From contig CAUYUJ010000951.1 in the NCBI GenBank assembly GCA_963575745.1, positions 1 to 64,000 on the forward strand: a DNA stretch of 64,000 nucleotides. Reading direction: 5' to 3'. The notes below the pieces were generated by a model. It was given only the letters and a program-made list of their open reading frames with translations. It was not told the origin of the DNA and did no database searches. The position numbers were made by a program, and so were the translations under genes. Every line of letters starts with the position of its first letter. The first letter of the stretch is position 1. Positions 30,381-40,985 of the stretch are shown in pieces. This stretch comes from Prorocentrum cordatum. Taxonomy: Eukaryota > Sar > Dinophyceae > Prorocentrales > Prorocentraceae.

Positions 30381-30588
30381 CTGATGATGATGATGATGAT
30401 GAGGAAGAGGAGGAGGAGGAGGAGGAGGAGGAGGAGGAAGCGGAGAAGGAGGACGATGAGGATGAGGAGGAGGAGGAGAGAAGAGGAGAAGGAGAGAGAC
30501 AGGAAAAGAGGATGAGAAGGTGGACAGAAGGAGGATGATGATAAGGAGGAGGAGGAGGAGGAACATGTGTTGAGGAGAACGAGGAGTG
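30111..30588. repeat. (GGA)n with (GAT)n at 30278-30402
   Basis: GGA-rich purine tract enclosing about 125 bp of nearly pure GAT repeats. Confidence 0.95.
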
Positions 30589-30725
30589 TTGATCCACATG
30601 CAGTCCTCCTCCCGCGCCTCGCCCGCGGCGCCCCAGCGGGCCCTGTCCGCAGCCAGCTCCGTCTCCACCGCCTGCAGCTGCACGTCCCAGCCCCGAGCCT
30701 GCGGCCCCAGGGGCAGGGGCGTAGA
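30589..30725 (-). other. Coiled-coil-like island between purine tracts
   Basis: The minus strand reads GWDVQLQAVETELAADRARW then GAAGEAREEDCMW, a helix-forming heptad-like pattern resembling 24955-25100. Too short to assign. Confidence 0.35.
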
Positions 30726-31787
30726 AGGGGGAGGAAGCGAGGAGGAGGAGCAGGAGGTGGAGGAGGATGAGGAGGACGGAGGAAGACGGAGGAGGAGGAG
30801 GAGGAGGAGGAGGAGGAGGAGGAGGAGGAGGAGGAGGGGAGGAGGGAGAGGAGGAGGAGGAGAGAGGAGGAAAAAAGGAGCGGGCACGAGAAGGAGAAGA
30901 AGGAGGAGGGAGGAGGAGGGAGGAAGAAAGAAGAGAAGACGAGAAGAGGAGGAGGAGGAGGAGGAGGAGGAGGAGGAGGAGGGGGACGGGGAGGAGGGAG
31001 GAGGAGGAGGAGGAGCTAGGGGAGGAGGAGGAGGAGAAAAGGAGGAGGATGAGGAGTAGGAGGAGGAGGAGAGAAAGTGGAGGAGAGGAGGAGGAAAAGG
31101 AGGAGCTGAGGTTAGGAGCAGAAGGAGAGGAGGAGAGAAGGAAGGGGAGGAGGAGGAGGAGGAGGAGGGAGGAGGAGGAGGAGGGGGGAAGAGGAGGAGG
31201 AGTGAGGAGGAGGAGGAGGGAAAGAGGAAGTGCAGGAGAAAGAAGGAGAGAAGAGGAGGAAGGCCATGAGGTTGAGGAGGCGAGGAGGAGGAGGAGGGGA
31301 GGAGAGGAGGGGGGATGAGGGGAAGGAGGAGGAGGAGGAGGAGGAGGAGGAGAAGGAGGAGGAGGAGGAGGAGGAGGGGGATGAGGCGGAGGAGGAGAGA
31401 AAGGAGGATGAGCTGCAGCAGCGCTAGAGTAAGGAAGAGGATGGAGCGAGGAGGAGGAGGAGGAGTGAGGAGGAGGAGGAGGAGAGGAGGAGGCGGAGGA
31501 GAAGAAGGAGTGAGGACGACGGGAGGATGAGGGGAGAGATGGACGGGGAGGGCGAGGAGGCGGAGGAGGAGGAGGAGGAGGAGGAGGAGGAGGAGAAGGT
31601 GAGCGAAGGAGAAGAGCGGAGGAGGAGCAGAAGGAGGAGGAGGAGGTGAAGGAGGGGAGGAGGAGAGGAGGAGGAGGAGGAGATGAGCGGAAGAGGAGGA
31701 GGAGAAGAAGGAGGAGGAGGAGCAGGAGGAGGAGGAGAGAGGAGGAGAGGGGAGGAAGAAGAGGATGAAGAAGAGGAGGCGGAGGAG
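30726..31787. repeat. (GGA)n purine tract, about 1.06 kb
   Basis: One of the longest homopurine stretches of the window, with occasional T or C interruptions. No gene. Confidence 0.95.
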
Positions 31788-31902
31788 GACGAGACGAGAC
31801 GAGACGAGACGAGACGAGACGAGACGAGACGAGACGAGACGAGACGAGACGGGGCGAGACGGGGCGAGACGGGGCGAGACGAGCCGACACGAGACGAGAC
31901 GA
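31788..31902. repeat. (GAGAC)n pentanucleotide tract
   Basis: GACGAGACGAG arrays grading into GGGCGAGAC variants. Confidence 0.95.
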
Positions 31903-31986
31903 GCGCACGGTACCGCCGGGGGCGTGGCCCTTCAGCGCCTGCGCGGGTGGGCCGGGGCCCTCGGTGCATGCTGTCCGTGTTTGCCG

Positions 31987-32735
31987 AGCTGGTTGGAGTG
32001 CCAAGTTCTAAGCTGGTGAACGTTGCAAGTCGATGGGTGAAGGTGGAAATTGGGGGTCGGATGCTAGATGATGGATGTCGGAGTGCCGTGTTGTTGGTCG
32101 GGTGTCGCTCGTCGAAGGTGGAAGTGGAGAGCCAGGTGCCGAGCTGGTGAACGCTGGAGGTCGATGGGCGGAGGTGGACCTGGAGGTGAGAAGTCGGAGA
32201 TTGAAGGCTGTAGGTCAGAGTGTTGAACTGGCACAGGCTGGAGGTCCATAGGTGAAAATGGAAATGGAAAATAGGACGCCAGGTGCTGTAGGTCGGAATG
32301 CTGAGTTGGTAGAGGTTGGCAGTCGGCAGTTGGAGGTAGAAGTGGAGAGTCAGATGCTGGATGCAGGATGTTGGAATGCTGAGCTGGTACAGGCTGAAGG
32401 TCACTAGGTGGATGTGGCAGTGGGAAGTCGAAAGCCGGATGCTGGCGGTCACGGTGGTGAGCTGGCGGAAGCTGGAGGTCGACAGGTGGAGGTGGAAGTG
32501 GAAAGTCGGATGCTGGACATTGGAGGGCTGGAGGTCGGAGTGGTGAGCCGGTGGAAGCTGTAAGTCAAGGAGGAAGTGGGAGTGGAAAGTCGAATGCTGG
32601 ATGCTGGAGGTATGAGTGCTGAGCTGGAAGGGTCTGGAGGTCGATAGGTGGAGGTGGGCCTGGAGAGTCGGATGCTGGATGCTAGAAGTCGGGGTGGTGA
32701 TCTGGTGGAGGCTAGAGGTCGATAGGTGGAGGTGG
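31987..32735. repeat. Minisatellite, about 73-86 bp unit, roughly ten copies
   Basis: Marker GAGCTGGT(A/G)..AGGCTGGAGGTCGATAGG recurs at about 31987, 32012, 32142, 32227, 32300, 32381, 32459, 32545, 32618 and 32697. Units contain AGTCGGATGCTGGATG. Spacing varies, so no reading frame is conserved. Confidence 0.8.
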
Positions 32736-32754
32736 AGTTGGAGGACATGGGCGA

Positions 32755-33165
32755 AAAGGCGGGGAGGAGGAGGAGGAGGAGAAGGAGGAGGAGGAGGAGG
32801 AGAGGAGGAGGGGAAGAGAGGACGACGAGGAGGAGGCTGAGGAAAAGGAGACGAGAGGGGGAGAGGGGGAGGTGGAGGAGGAGGAGGAGGAGGAGGAGGA
32901 GTAGGAGGAGGAGGAGGGGACGACGACGACGAGGTGGCGGGGGGGAGGAGGGGGAGTTAACCAAGGGAGGAGGAGGAGGAGGAGGGGAGGAGGAGGTGAG
33001 GAGGAGGAGGAGGAGGAGGAGGGGAGGAAGGACGAGGAGGAGGAGGAGGAGGAGGAGGAGGACGAGGAGGAGAAGAGGGAGGAGAAGGAGGAAAGCATGG
33101 ACGAGGAGGGGGGGACGAGGACGAGGCAGGGGACGAGGAGGAGGACGAGGAGGCGGAACAAAGGA
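32755..33165. repeat. (GGA)n purine tract
   Basis: GGAGGAGGA repeats with GACGACGAC interruptions. Confidence 0.95.
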
Positions 33166-33283
33166 TGAACGCAACACCCAGCAGCTGCGGATAATTGTGA
33201 AGGGGCGAGAGCGGGGAGGGTCGCAGGGTCACGGGGTGGGTCGCTGGGTTGGTCGCGGGGGGGGGCACGGGCGAGGACGTAGA

Positions 33284-33288
33284 CAAAC

Positions 33289-33330
<42 letters not shown>

Positions 33331-33490
33331 GCAGCAATCTAACAACAACGCCACCACCACCACCAGCAACAACGACAAAAACAACAATAACAACAATAAC
33401 AACAAACACAACAATACCAAACACAACAACAACAACAACAACACCAACAACAACAACAACAACAACAGCAACAACAACAACAACAACAAA

Positions 33491-33522
<32 letters not shown>

Positions 33523-33830
33523 TATCAACAACAACAACAACAACAATAACACCAACAACGACAACGACAACGACAGCGACAACAACAGCAGCACCAGCAG
33601 CAACAACAGCACCACCAACAGCACCACCAAGAACAACAATAGCAACAACAGCAACAGCAGCAGCAGCACCAACGATAACAACAACAACACCAACAATAAT
33701 AACAGCAGCAGCAACAACAACAACACCAACAACACATACAACAGCAACATCACTAGCAGCACCAGCAGCAACGACAACAACAGCAACAACAGCACCAGCA
33801 ACAGCAACGACAGCAACACCAATTTCAGTC
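33284..33830. repeat. (CAA)n tract, about 550 bp
   Basis: CAA/AAC repeats with CAG, CAC and GAC interruptions. It lies directly before segmental duplicate D1, as the 37.8-kb CAA tract lies before D2. Confidence 0.95.
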
Positions 33831-33834
33831 ATGT

Positions 33835-34440
33835 TAGCTATGGTGGGTTCGCAGGCCACTCAGCACGCATATCCCAAACCCTCGATACCCGCCCTCTTCG
33901 TCATCGATCGTACCCCCCTTGGGGGTATATACCTCTCTTGCGTGCAACGTGTATTTCGCGCAGCCCCTAAGGAAGGGGGAAAGAGGACGGATGGAAAGAA
34001 CTGACATGGGGGAGGGAGAAGGATGGAGCACGGGATTAGCAGGAAGGGGGCTAGGAGCAGAAAAAACGCGGCATAACCAGACGGGCGGGCATACCCTAGC
34101 GGGCGGGTCGGGAAGGCGGACAAAATCGGCCAGGTCGAGCAGGCTGTTTTTTAGCGCGACCACTGCATGACTGACGAGAAACTCACGAGCGATAGCGCGA
34201 TTCCCAAATACATCGTGAGGAAATCCACTTCGAAAGCGTGATTCCTGACTGTCTTGGGCGCGGCGTCTGAATAAACGGTGCTGAAGTCCCACGCGAGAGC
34301 GCGATTCCTGCATAGATCGCGAGGACGTCCCGCGCGAGACCGCGATTCGGGATTAAAGTGTGCGGAAGTGTCAGGAGGGCGCCGCTGCCGTTGTAAACCA
34401 GGCGTTGGGGGCGCAACGCGGCGCCACCTCGATTTCCCCT
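33835..34440. repeat. Segmental duplicate D, copy 1
   Basis: Matches about 38235-38830. Shared landmarks, in order, are AAACCCTCGATAC..CGCCCTCTT, a CCCCCC..GGGGG inverted stretch, a CCAGACGGGCGGGC block, and a 45-55 bp minisatellite (34170-34370) with GCGAGGA..TCCCACGCGA and AAGCGTGATTCCT. Confidence 0.8.
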
Positions 34441-34479
34441 GCGAGCGCAGGTTACCGGGCAGGGGGGATGGACGATACT

Positions 34480-34500
34480 TCAACAACAACGACAGCAACG

Positions 34501-34532
<32 letters not shown>

Positions 34533-34533
34533 C
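34480..34533. repeat. Short (CAA)n tract
   Basis: Begins TTCAACAACAACGAC and abuts the 0.79-kb tandem repeat, the same junction style as at 37.8 kb. Confidence 0.9.
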
Positions 34534-34555
34534 ATTTTACCCGAACGCGTGGTGT

Positions 34556-35335
34556 TCTCCCCAGTGCCAGGGTTTTCATACGACACCAGGCAATACCCCC
34601 ACTTCGTGGGGGGGCATTACAAGCTCTACCAAATATCCAAACGACTCTTCGCGACCACCCAAACCCAGCTTCCCGCCCTATGACGTTGGGACACTTCACT
34701 TCGTGGCGTGCGGACGACCGTGGCTACTACACTGGCGCGTTGGGTTACACCACAAACCCAATGTTTTTGGAGATTTCGGCGTGCGCGCGCGAAGAAAAAA
34801 CGATTGTGTCCCGCATGGTATTATTTGACAGGGATGATGGCCCTGGCAGGTGCGCAACCGGTGTCGCAGAAGTTCGAAAAAGTTGCTCGCAAAAGCCCGT
34901 TTGACAGAAATGTTTAAAAAGTGTTGGGTTTCCTACGAATCCGCAAGAGCGCGCGGGATGAGATTTTGACAATTTTTTGTTGAAAAAACAATTGGTTTTT
35001 TGATGTTTTTATGTTAAAATCGCTGCGAACACTAAGGTTTTGGAAGGATTTCGTCTTGCGCGCGCGAATGTCCACTTTACCTTATTTTTTGCAAGGGATT
35101 CTTGAAATTTGATTATATTAGAACAAGAAATGTCATTTTATAGTGTTTTTTGCAAGGGGAAGCGGGGGGGAACAAAACAACCGGATCTTGATCACATCGA
35201 ATTACCTGAGGCTTCCTCACGAAAATGATGAAAATGTAGCTGCGGCCTAGGCGGCGCAGGGGGGCCGTGCACCAGGGGTCCCAACAATAATTATTCTTTA
35301 GAAATAATAATGTTCAACAACAATTACTAGCACGT
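34556..35335. repeat. 0.79-kb tandem repeat, unit 1
   Basis: Begins near CCAGTGCCAGGGTTTTCATA. Other landmarks are CAAGCTCTACCAAAT, CTATGACGTTGGGACACTTC, CCCGCATGGTATTATTTGAC and TTAAAATCGCTGCGAACACT, with the end AACAATAATTATTCTTTAGA..AATGTTCAAC. The right half is AT-richer than its surroundings. It looks like a fragment of a retroposed or mobile sequence, and no conserved protein is recognised. Confidence 0.8.
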
Positions 35336-35346
35336 GGGGACACTCC

Positions 35347-36090
35347 GTTCTCACCAGTGCCAGGGTTTTCATAGGAGGCGGGCAATACCCCCACTTTGTG
35401 GGGGGGCCGGTTCAAGCTCTACCAAATTTCCAAACGACTCTTCGCCACCACACACCCAGCTTCCCGCCCTATGACGTTCGGACACTTCACTTCGTGGCAT
35501 GCGGACGACCGTGGCTACTATTCAGGGCCCCGCGGCCGACGACGACGGCGTGCGCGCGCGAATAAAAAACGAATGTGTCCCGCATGGTATTATTTGACAG
35601 GGATGATGGCCTGGCAGGTGCGCAACCGTTGTTGCAGAAGTTCGAAAAAGTTGCTCGCAAAAGCCCGTTTGACAGAAATGATTAAAAAGTGTTGGGTTTC
35701 CTACGAATCCGCAAGAGCGCGCGGGATGAGATTTTGACAATTTTTTGTTGAAAAAACCATTGGTTTTTTGATGTTTTTATGTTAAAATCGCTGCGAACAC
35801 TAAGCTTTTGGAAGGATTTCGTATTGCGCGCGCGAATGTCCACTTTACCTTATTTTTTGCAAGGGATTCTTGAAATTTGATTATATTAGAACAAGAAATG
35901 TCATTTTATTGTTTTTGCAAGGGAAAACGGATTACAACAAAACAGCCGGATCTGGATCACATCGTTTTACCTGAGGCTTCCTCACGAAAATGATGAAAAT
36001 GTAGCTGCGGCCTAGGCGGCGCAGGGGGGGCGTGCACCAGGGGGCCCAACAATAATTATTCTTTAGAATTAATAATGTTCAACAATCGCT
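35347..36090. repeat. 0.79-kb tandem repeat, unit 2
   Basis: Direct copy about 790 bp after unit 1. The best-conserved 450 bp cover the AT-rich right half. Unit 2 lacks the GGTTACACCACAAACCCAAT segment of unit 1. Confidence 0.8.
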
Positions 36091-36780
36091 TCACCATCAT
36101 GCGCCATGCTTCCACATGTCACATGCATCCTGCTGGATACCACACCCCATGATGGGGGAAGTTGTCAGGCATGCGGGATCCGACATTCCCTCGCCCATAT
36201 CTCCCGCCCAGGGATGCATTGCCACCACCTCTCCCGAGGGACTCCGACATCCACAGCTCGGGCGGCACATCGCCATCGCAATCGCTTTGCGCACGCCCCG
36301 CACCCCGGAGGAGGAGGAGGAGGAAAAGGACGAGGAGGGGAGGGAAGACGAGGGAAAGGAAGAGGGAGAAGAGGAGGAGGAGGAGGGAGGAGAAGGAGGA
36401 GGGGGAAGAAGGAGGAGTCGTTGTAGTAGCAGTACCTCCGAGGACGAGGTGGTTCTTACTCCTCGTTCGAACTGTTACGCCACCATCCTGCGGCCTCGGC
36501 GCGTGACCCTGAACGTTCACGCCCCCAGGCGCTGCCGCTCCCATGCTCGCATCCCCCACCTGCCCCTCCACACCCTCTCAAGGAATCCCTGGAGTCAATC
36601 CTTCGACCCTCGATCCTTGGACTCCCTGGAAGTCATCCGTCCTCCTTATTCTCCTCTTCCTCCACATTATCAACGCACTCCAAAAATAACAAGTATTCAA
36701 CTACTGAGGTTCAACAGGGACTCCTGGAAGCCCCCCAGAGGCGTTGCCGAAACGAGGGCCCCAGTCTTGCGTAAAAGGTG
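36091..36780. other. Unique spacer with short (GGA)n at 36308-36415
   Basis: Two non-repetitive stretches flank a purine tract. A plus-strand frame runs through all of it but has no recognisable domain. Confidence 0.45.
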
Positions 36781-37358
36781 AGGAAGTATCAAGAGGGAGC
36801 GACGAGGGAGGACAGAAGGGGAAAGGAGGAGGGAGGAGGGAGGAGGGAGGCAGGAGGAGGGAGGAGACAGGGGAAACGAAAAGGAAAAGGAGGGAGGAGG
36901 AGGAGGGAGGAGGAGGGAGGGGAAAAAGGGACGGGAAGGAGGGAGGAGGGGAAAAAGAGGAGGGGGAGGAGGGAGGAAGAGGGAAGAAAGCGAGAGGGTG
37001 ACGGAGGGACGAGGAGGAGAAGGAGGGAGGACGAGGAAAAAGGAGGAGGGGGAGGAGAAAGGAGGAGGAGGAGGAGGAGGAACAGGAGGAGAGAAGAGAA
37101 GGAGGAGGAAGGATGAGGAGGAGGAGGAGAAGGAGGAGGAGAGGGAGGAGAAGGGGGGAGGGAAGAGGGAGGAAAGAGGGAGGGAGGAGGGAGGAGGGAG
37201 GAGGGAGAACAGGAGGGGGTGGAGGAAGGAAGAGGGACGGAAGAGGAGGGAGGGGGGAGGAGGGCGGGAGGAGGAGGAGGAGGAGGAGGAGGAGGAGAAT
37301 GAGGAGGAGGAGGAGGAGGAGGAGGACGAGGACGAGGAGAAGGAGGAGGAGGAGAAAA
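36781..37358. repeat. (GGA)n purine tract
   Basis: GGAGGGAGGAGG-type repeats with GGAAAAGGA patches. Confidence 0.95.
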
Positions 37359-37364
37359 TAGCGC

Positions 37365-37700
37365 CAGGCCAGCGCAAAACGGGAGGAGGGCTCGGGCGGG
37401 AGCGCTGGTTTTGTCGGGGCGGGGGAAGTCGGCGGCGAGCAAGAGCACCGCCTTGAGCACAAAAGGGAGAAAATCTCGAGCGGGAGCGTTGTTGTTGCTG
37501 GAGGGCGGCGCCGATGAGAGAAAGAGTAGCGCGCCTGTCCAAGGTAAAACGGGAGGAAGTCTCGAGCGGGAGCGCTGGTCTTGTTGAGACGGCTGCTTTC
37601 GGCGGCAAGCAAGAGCACTGGCCCGGAGTAAAAAAGGATGTAGTCTCGAACGGGAGCGTTGTTGCTGTTGGGGGGCCGGTTTCGGCGGCCCCCATAACCG
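37365..37700. repeat. Minisatellite, about 83-87 bp unit, four copies
   Basis: Marker (C/A)GGGAGCG(C/T)TG(G/T)T recurs at about 37397, 37480, 37567 and 37651. Units include GTCTCGAGCGGGAGCG and TTTCGGCGGC. The motif resembles the shorter GGAAGTCTCTAGCGATAGCG repeats at 34.2 and 38.6 kb. Confidence 0.75.
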
Positions 37701-37721
37701 CTTGAGAAAGACCTTCATTTT

Positions 37722-37840
37722 CAATGAACATGTAGCCGGCGCCTCGGCGACAGCGCCAGGGCGCCTGAAGGGGCCCAACAGTAATCACTGTTTAGTAATT
37801 ACCATTCAAAAGCAAAAACTTCAACAACCACAACAACAAT

Positions 37841-37874
<34 letters not shown>

Positions 37875-37877
37875 ATG

Positions 37878-37946
<69 letters not shown>

Positions 37947-38232
37947 CCAACACCAACACCAACACCAACACTAACACCAACACCAACACCAGCACCACCA
38001 ACAGGAACAACAACACCAACAACAACAAAAGCAACAGCAACAACACCATCAATAACAACGACACCAACAATAATAACAAGCCTAGCCAGAACAACAACAA
38101 TAACACAAACAACAACAATAACAACATAAGCAGCCACAACAACAGCAACAACAACGACAACGACGACGACAACAACGACGACGACAACAACAATAGCAAC
38201 AACAACAACAACAACTACCATAAACAACGACC
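37722..38232. repeat. Retroposon-like 3' end followed by (CAA)n tail
   Basis: GGCCCAACAGTAATCACTG then TTTAGTAATTACCATTCAAA resembles the two 0.79-kb unit ends (GCCCAACAATAATTATTC, TTTAGA..TTCAACAA). It runs directly into about 420 bp of CAA repeats. Confidence 0.7.
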
Positions 38233-38234
38233 AG

Positions 38235-38830
38235 TTTTAGGCGGTTCGCTCTCATCTGCTCGTGTGTCAATCAATACGTCGATCACAAACCCTCGATACA
38301 CGCCCTCTTGTATCACACCCCCCTCAGGGGGCATACCTTCCATACCTGCCACGTGTAGCTGGCGCAGCCATTACAACAGAAAGAGGAGGAAGGCAGGATA
38401 CAAGAGACAGCGAGGAGGACAGAAGAGTGCGAAGGGAGGAAGGAGGGAAGGGACAAGGGTGAGGGGGCAGTTGAGGGGTTAGGAGCAGGATAACAAGCGG
38501 CAGAACCAGACGGGCAGGACGGGCGGGCGGACCCGAACTGGCGGGTCAGGCGGGCGGACCCAGACGGGCGGGTCGGGCGGGCGGGTCGCTGCAGTGTGAG
38601 TCCTGCATGAATCGCGAGGAAGTCTCTAGCGATAGCGCGATTCCCAAGTAAATAGTGAGGAAGTCCAGAGCGAGAGCGTGATTTCTGAGTGTCAAGGCGC
38701 GCCGTCTGAATGAATTGCGAGGAAATCCCACGCGAAAGCGTGATTCCTAGGCAAGTTGCAAGGAAGTCTCCAGCGAAAGCCCGATGTCTGACTAACTTGT
38801 GAGGCAATATCACGCGGGAGCCGTTGCTGC
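38235..38830. repeat. Segmental duplicate D, copy 2
   Basis: Diverged copy of 33835-34440 with the same order of blocks, including a 45-55 bp minisatellite at 38605-38820 (GCGAGGAAGTC..AGCGA.AGCG.GATT). Confidence 0.8.
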
Positions 38831-39146
38831 AAACAGGGGGCCAGGGGCCCAGTCCGACGCGCAAGACTTTCCCTTGCAGTCCGGGAGGGGCATTTCAGTT
38901 GACAAAAGTCCCACCAGCCCTTTGGGCGTGAGTGGTTTAGAGAGCCCGCTCTGTCCTCAACCCCCCTTCTTCCCCTTCGGGGAGGGGTCTACCCCTCCCC
39001 CTACCCCCTCCCCCTGGGCCTGGAGAGGAACCCCCGCGGGTCGTCAGGGGGGTCAATTTCGACTCCTGGGAGGGCTAAAAAACAACTACCCTCACGAGGA
39101 TTCTGGCCCCGACGGGGGGAGGGAGTCAGGCCCCTCTGCTCTTCTT
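38831..39146. other. Unique GC-rich spacer, no gene recognised
   Basis: About 300 bp with C-rich runs (CCCCTCCCCCTACCCC). No motif recognised. Confidence 0.4.
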
Positions 39147-39305
39147 CGAAGCCAAAATCATTGATTTTACTACGGTTTTGGCCTCATGTTGGCGTCCTGA
39201 GGGGGCAGCGCTCATCTTCCTTCATAGCAAAATCATTGATTTTACGAAGGTCTTGGCCTCATTTTGTCCTTCTCAGGGGGCCGCGCTCATTTGCGCTTCT
39301 GAGGT
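39147..39305. repeat. Two tandem copies of an AAAATCATTGATTTT block
   Basis: The palindromic block starts at about 39157 and 39231, each followed by AC..GG(T)..TTGGCCTCAT and GGGGGC.GCGCTCAT. It is related to the dispersed core of the minisatellite family. Confidence 0.75.
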
Positions 39306-39560
39306 CGCAAGAGGCCCCAAGATGGCCCCAAGAGGCCCCCAGGAGGCTCCCAAGAGGCCCCCAGGAGGCTCCCAAGAGGCCTCCAAGAGGCCCCCAAGAG
39401 GCCCCCAAGAGGCCCCAAGAGGCCCCCAAGAGGCCCCCAAGAGGCCCCCCGAGTGGCCCCACGAGGCCCCAAGAGGCCCCCAAGAGGCCCCCAAAAGGCC
39501 CCCAAGAGGCCCCCAAGAGGCCCCAAGAGGCTCCAAGAGGCCCCCAAGAGGCCCCCACGA
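39306..39560. repeat. 12-bp minisatellite (AGAGGCCCCCA)
   Basis: The most regular plus-oriented block of the dispersed minisatellite; it reads as PQEAPKRPPRG or similar in all frames, so no gene. Confidence 0.9.
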
Positions 39561-39561
39561 G

Positions 39562-39745
39562 GAGCCCGAACGACTCACACCAGGACGAGGGGCCCGAACG
39601 ACTCGCACCACGAAGAGCCCGAACGACTCACACCACAAGGAGGGGCCCGAACGACTCACACCAGGACGAGGCCCCCGAACGACTCACACCACGAGGAGCC
39701 CGAACGACTCACACCACGACGCGGGCCTCGAACGACTCACACCAC
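39562..39745. repeat. About 33-bp minisatellite (GCCCGAACGACTCACACCA)
   Basis: Roughly seven units of GCCCGAACGACTCACACCA followed by CGA(A/G)GAG or GGACGAGG variants. Confidence 0.9.
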
Positions 39746-39929
39746 GAAGGAGGAAGGAGGAAGGAAGGAACAGGGGAGATATGCGGAGCCAAGCGGACAC
39801 ACGCCTGAATTATCCCGGCAAAGCAACCTAACATCGATGTGTAGGAGCATATCTGGAAGCATTCCCCTCGAGATTCAAATGAGAATCCAATTGTCTCGCA
39901 GTCGTAGTCGCATTCGCGATGACAGTCGG

Positions 39930-40620
39930 AATGGCAACGGCAGTCGCAGTCACAGCCTCAGCCTCAGCCTGCCTCAGCCTCAGCCTCAGCCTGCTTCAGC
40001 CTCAGCATCAGTCTGCCTTCAGCCTCGGCCTCGGCCTCAGCCTGCCTCAGCCTCACCCTGCATCAGCCTCAGCCTCAGCCTCAGCCTGCCTCAGCCTCAG
40101 CCTGCCTCAGCCTCAGCCTCAGCCTGCCTCAGCCTCAGCCTCAGCCTGCTTCAGCCTCAGCCTCAGTCGGCCTTCAGCCTCGGCCTCAGCCTCAGCCTGC
40201 CTCAGCCTCAGCCTGCATCAGCCTCAGCCTCAGCCTCAGCCTGCCTCAGCATCAGCCTGCCTCAGCCTCAGCCTCAGCCTGCCTCAGCCTCAGCCTCAGC
40301 CTCAGCCTGCTTCAGCCTCAGCCTCAATCTGCCTTCAGCCTCGGCCTCAGCCTCAGCCTGCCTCAGCCTCAGCCTGCATCAGCCTTTGCCTCAGCCTCAG
40401 CCTGCAGCCTCAGCCTGCCTCAGCCTCAGCCTGCATCCGCCTCAGCCTCAGCCTCAGCCTGCCTCAGCATCAGCCTGCTTCAGCCTCAGCCTCAGCCTGC
40501 CTCAGCCTCAGCCTCAGTCTGCTTCAGCCTCAGCCTCAGTCTGCCTTCGGCCTCGGCCTCAGCCTCAGCCTGCCTCAGCCTCAGCCTGCCTCGGCCGCAG
40601 CATCAGCCTGCCTCAGCATT
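39930..40620. repeat. (CAGCCT)n satellite with higher-order period
   Basis: Hexamer CAGCCT/TCAGCC dominates. A variant block CTGCTTCAGCCTCAGC..CTTCAGCCTCGGC recurs at about 39987, 40147, 40309 and 40520, giving a higher-order unit of about 160 bp. Confidence 0.9.
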
Positions 40621-40621
40621 C

Positions 40622-40985
40622 AAAATGTGGCCCAGGAATGGAGTTCTGGGAGCTAGAAGAACACGAAGTGGCCTACAGTTGGCTCCGGGCATTCACAATC
40701 ATGCCCAGGAATGGAGTTCTGGGAACTTGAAGAGCACGAAGTGGCCTACAGTTGGCTCCGGGCATCCAAAATGTGGCCCGGGAATGGAGTTCTGCGAAGT
40801 CGAAGAGCACGAAGTGGCCTACAGTTGGCTCCGGGCATCCAAAATGTGGCCCGGGAATGGAGTTCTGGGAAGTCGAAGAGCACGAAGTGGCATACAGTTG
40901 GCTCCGGGCATTCAGAATGTGGCCCGGGAATGGAGTTCTGGGAGGTCGAAAAGCACGAAGTGTGTGACTGTATGCGAAAAACGAG
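40622..40985. repeat. 73-bp tandem repeat, five copies
   Basis: Unit marker AATGTGGCCCGGGAATGGAG at about 40623, 40697, 40770, 40843 and 40916. Because 73 is not divisible by three, the frame rotates each unit, so the long plus-strand frame is not a real repeat protein. Confidence 0.9.

Noticed and set aside
30094-32004. Minus-strand frame of about 640 codons rich in Ser, Leu and Pro
   Set aside because: It translates GGA/GAT/GAGAC simple repeats. No domain, no codon bias, and other frames are also open.
39562-39745. CRISPR-like regular repeats of about 33 bp
   Set aside because: The spacers are too short and are variants of the repeat itself, with no associated genes.
40622-40985. Repeat protein encoded by the 73-bp tandem array
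   Set aside because: 73 is not a multiple of three, so each unit is read in a different frame. The peptide does not repeat.
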